Of a DNA stretch of 64,000 bases, positions 61,301 to 64,000 are shown piece after piece; the stretch's first letter is position 1; every line of letters starts with the position of its first letter. The position numbers were made by a program, and so were the translations under genes. Source of the stretch: Marinobacter orientalis (GTDB lineage: Bacteria > Pseudomonadota > Gammaproteobacteria > Pseudomonadales > Oleiphilaceae); contig NZ_SRZX01000002.1 in NCBI RefSeq assembly GCF_004792665.1, positions 124,001-188,000 of the forward strand, written 5' to 3'. The notes beneath the pieces were generated by a model that was not told the origin of the DNA, ran no database searches, and saw nothing but the letters and a program-made list of their open reading frames with translations.

Positions 61301-62232
61301 CCCGGCAGGAACACCAGCACGTCGCCCGGAGGCTGTTTTTCTGCCCGCTCGTGCTGTTCGATTTCCTCCATGGCGCGGAGCACACCATCGGTCCAGCCCT
61401 GATCGCGGTCGTCCTCGTCGCCGGCCAGGGGGCGGTAGCGGATGTCCACAGGGAAGGTCCGGCCACTGACCTCGATCACCGGGGCGTCGTTAAAGAACCG
61501 GCTGAAACGCTCCACCTCGATGGTGGCGGAGGTAATGATCACCTTCAGGTCCGGGCGCCTGGGCAGCAGCTGCCGCAGGTAACCCATCAGAAAATCGATA
61601 TTGAGGCTGCGCTCGTGGGCTTCATCGATAATCAGGGTGTCGTAACGATCCAGGAAGCGGTCATGCTGGACTTCCGACAGCAGAATCCCGTCGGTCATCA
61701 CTTTCAGGCGGGACTGCTCGGAGGTGGTATCGGTAAAGCGGACCTGGTAACCCACCTGGCCGCCGGTCTGTTCCCCCAGTTCCTCGGCAATACGGCCAGC
61801 CACCGTGCGGGCAGCAATCCGCCGCGGCTGGGTGTGGCCAATGAGGCCGCGAATACCGCGGCCGCTGTTCATACAGATCTTGGGAATCTGGGTGGTTTTG
61901 CCGGAACCGGTTTCCCCGGCGATGATCACCACCTGGTTCTGTTCGATCGCCTCACGGATATCATCGACGCGGTCAGACACCGGAAGTGAAGAAGGAAAGG
62001 TGGCGGGCTTATGCTGCGCCTGGCGCTCCCTGACACGGCCCAGGCCGCGGTCGAGCCACTGCGCGATCTTCTCGAGGTCTTTCTGCCCGGGACGGCCCTT
62101 CCTGCGGGCAATCAGCTTTTGGATACGCGCTGCTTCCAGCTGGTTACAGGCATCCAGCTGTTCCAGGACGGCCTTGACGGCCGCCCTGCTGTCCGGCGTA
62201 TGCGTGGTCTGTTGTGGTGAAACTTGCGTCAT
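58306..62232 (-). CDS. hrpA: ATP-dependent RNA helicase HrpA
   Basis: A 1308-residue DEAH-box helicase. Walker A is [20 protein letters not shown] near residue 105, the DEAH box is [20 protein letters not shown], motif III is [17 protein letters not shown], and motif VI is [20 protein letters not shown]. The HA2/OB region and the long DUF3418-type C-terminal half unique to HrpA follow. E. coli HrpA (about 1300) helps rescue stalled ribosomes. It lies 8 bp after fadD on the same strand. Confidence 0.96.
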   Translation of the reverse strand: [1308 protein letters not shown]

Positions 62233-62240
62233 CGGGTCCT

Positions 62241-63917
62241 TTACTTGTTGCTGGCTTCGTCCCGGAGCTCACGGCGCAGGATCTTGCCAACGTTGGTTTT
62301 CGGCAGCTCGTCGCGGAATTCAAACGACTTGGGCACCTTATACGCTGTCAGGCGCTCACGGCAGAATTCTTTCAGTTCGTTCTCCGTGACACCTTCCGCG
62401 GTTGGCACCAGGTAGACCTTTACGGCCTCGCCGCTTCTGGGGTCTTCCACGCCGACGGCGGCGCATTCGACCACCTTGGGATGGCCGCTTACCACATCTT
62501 CGATTTCGTTGGGGAACACATTGAAGCCGGACACAATAATCATGTCCTTCTTGCGGTCCACAATACGAATGTAGCCATCTTCCTGAATGAGGGCGATGTC
62601 GCCGGTTTGCAAGAAGCCATCATCGGTAAAGGACTTCTGGGTATCCTCCGGGCGCTGCCAGTAGCCGCGCATCACCTGGGGACCTTTCACGCACAACTCG
62701 CCCGGCGTGCCAATCGGTGTTTCATTGCCGTCATCATCAATGGTTTTGACTTCGGTACCCGGAATAGGAAGGCCGATGGTGCCAAGCTGAATCGCGCTAT
62801 TGGGGTTGAACGTGACCACCGGTGACGTTTCGGTCATGCCGTAACCTTCGGCAATTTCACAGCCGGTAACGCGCTGCCACATCTTGGCCGTGTCGCTGGT
62901 CAGCGCCATACCGCCGGACGAGGTCAGCTTGAGACCACTGAAATCCAGGTCCTGGAACTCTTCGTTGTTACACAGTGCCACGAACAGGGTGTTGAGGCCG
63001 AGGAACGCGGTGAATCTGTGGTTCCTGAGTTCCTTGACGAAACCCGGAATATCGCGGGGATTGGGAATAAGCACGTTATGGGCGCCGGCTTCCAGCATGA
63101 TGCCGCAGTTCAGGGTGAACGAGTAGATGTGATACAGAGGCAGGGGTGCAATAATCACTTCCTTGCCCTCTTCCACCGTGTCTTCCATCATCGGGCGAAC
63201 CTGGAGCAGGTTGGCCACCAGGTTGCCGTGGGTCAGCATGGCGCCCTTGGCAACACCGGTGGTACCACCGGTGTACTGGAGCACGGCAATATCGTCCTTC
63301 TTGCACTCAACCGGGGTAAACTTTTCCTTGCTGCCCGCACTGAGAACCGCGGGTAATTTATGGGCCTGCGGCAGACTGTAGGCCGGCACCATTTTCTTCA
63401 GGTGTTTTACCGCCGCGTTCATCACCGTGCGCTTCAGCGGTGAATGCATATCGGCTATCTCGGTGACAATAACGTGCTCGATGCCGGTGTGGGGAAGCAC
63501 TTTCTCGACATTGTGGGCCATGTTCGCCAGCACAACGATGGCCTTGGCGCCGGAATCGTTAAACTGGTGTTCCATCTCGCGGGTGGTATACAGCGGGTTG
63601 GTATTCACCACGATCAGGCCGGCGCGCATGGCACCGAAGACAACCACAGGATACTGGGAAACGTTGGGCATCTGAACCGCAATCCGGTCGCCCGGTTTGA
63701 GATCGGTCCTGTTTTGCAGCCAGGCGGCAAAATTGCGGCTCTGGGTATCCAGGTCGCGATAGGTAAGCGTAGCGCCAACAGCGCTGAAGGCGGGTCGATC
63801 GGCGTATTTCTGTACCGCCTGATCGAATACATCCACCATGCTGGTGTACCTGTCCAGGTCTATTTCGCGGGACACACCGGCGGGGTATTTGTCCTGATAG
63901 AACTGCTCAAAATCCAT
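62241..63917 (-). CDS. fadD: Long-chain-fatty-acid--CoA ligase
   Basis: A 558-residue adenylate-forming enzyme that activates fatty acids for beta-oxidation. The P-loop is AVLQYTGGTTGVAKGAMLTHGN near residue 210. ITEGYGMTETSPVV-like and DGFLQTGDIALIQEDGYIRI, VDRKKDMIIVSGFNVFPNEI (FACS signature) and the catalytic Lys in PKTNVGKILRRELRD follow. It closely resembles Pseudomonas FadD1. ATG 63917 is chosen because AGGAG is six bases upstream; a nearer ATG at 63923 abuts the site. The upstream 77 bp has TTGAT-N6-ATCAA (63978-63993), a possible operator. Confidence 0.95.
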   Translation of the reverse strand: MDFEQFYQDKYPAGVSREIDLDRYTSMVDVFDQAVQKYADRPAFSAVGATLTYRDLDTQSRNFAAWLQNRTDLKPGDRIAVQMPNVSQYPVVVFGAMRAGLIVVNTNPLYTTREMEHQFNDSGAKAIVVLANMAHNVEKVLPHTGIEHVIVTEIADMHSPLKRTVMNAAVKHLKKMVPAYSLPQAHKLPAVLSAGSKEKFTPVECKKDDIAVLQYTGGTTGVAKGAMLTHGNLVANLLQVRPMMEDTVEEGKEVIIAPLPLYHIYSFTLNCGIMLEAGAHNVLIPNPRDIPGFVKELRNHRFTAFLGLNTLFVALCNNEEFQDLDFSGLKLTSSGGMALTSDTAKMWQRVTGCEIAEGYGMTETSPVVTFNPNSAIQLGTIGLPIPGTEVKTIDDDGNETPIGTPGELCVKGPQVMRGYWQRPEDTQKSFTDDGFLQTGDIALIQEDGYIRIVDRKKDMIIVSGFNVFPNEIEDVVSGHPKVVECAAVGVEDPRSGEAVKVYLVPTAEGVTENELKEFCRERLTAYKVPKSFEFRDELPKTNVGKILRRELRDEASNK

Positions 63918-64000
63918 CACCATCTCCTGTTGGGCGTTTATGCTTATTTTGTACTTGCAATGTATGCCAAGGCCAGATTGATCAAAAAATCAACCAGACA

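Noticed and set aside
59272-61989. Two open frames of more than 400 codons antisense to hrpA
   Set aside because: HrpA motifs run through the whole region on the minus strand; the plus-strand frames look like His/Gln/Arg-rich translation noise.

Overview
The window reads as ordinary chromosome of a marine gammaproteobacterium, most likely Marinobacter or a close relative. This is inferred from protein similarity recalled from memory and from gene order, not from a search. Several blocks match Pseudomonas-type synteny: yejABEF next to fabI; leuC-leuD-leuB-asd-fimV-truA-trpF-accD-folC-SPOR-cvpA-purF-metZ; ftsK-lolA-rarA-serS-cobA; pabB-thrH-cysH-cysB; aroC with prmB; pilZ with holB. No rRNA, tRNA, prophage, insertion sequence, CRISPR array or plasmid gene was recognised. 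Gene density is very high, most intergenic gaps are under 150 bp, and many neighbours overlap at start and stop codons.

Layout. 1-3962 (+): the end of a yejABEF-type peptide ABC importer. 4067-4852 (+): fabI. 4900-7163 (-): a PilZ protein and a DUF1631 protein, a probable c-di-GMP pair. 7285-8358 (+): a DAHP synthase. 8362-33457 (-): a 25-kb one-directional run, in transcription order leuC, leuD, leuB, asd, fimV, truA, trpF, trpB, trpA, accD, folC, SPOR protein, cvpA, purF, metZ, ftsK, lolA, rarA, serS, cobA. It covers leucine, tryptophan, aspartate-family, folate, purine and methionine synthesis plus cell-envelope and chromosome-processing genes. 33772-35791 (+): a LysR regulator overlapping a pilU-type ATPase gene. 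35799-46883 (-): DUF58, TgpA-type transglutaminase, holB, pilZ, alpha/beta hydrolase, DUF4892, patatin, prmB, aroC, then an MFS transporter with no standard start codon. 47071-48375 (+): pabB. 48433-49044 (-): thrH. 49248-49970 (+): cysH. 49982-50959 (-): cysB. 51118-56531 (-): mlaA, exeA/gspA-like, gspB, dinG. 56620-57027 (+): a hotdog thioesterase. 57055-63917 (-): fadD, hrpA and a FabH-like ketoacyl synthase.

No new multi-gene system was found. The most notable items are: (i) six copies of a palindromic GTAGGTCGGAT-type element clustered at 31.25, 33.6 and 37.1 kb, around the leu genes; (ii) a different element of about 84 bp bounded by perfect 14-bp inverted repeats (36998-37081); (iii) the MFS gene whose conserved first helix has no in-frame ATG, GTG or TTG; (iv) the PilZ-DUF1631 pair; (v) the 11-nt LysR/pilU overlap; (vi) an MlaA homologue without a lipobox cysteine. 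Start codons were chosen by Shine-Dalgarno spacing and family N-termini, and several probable GTG or TTG starts are flagged.
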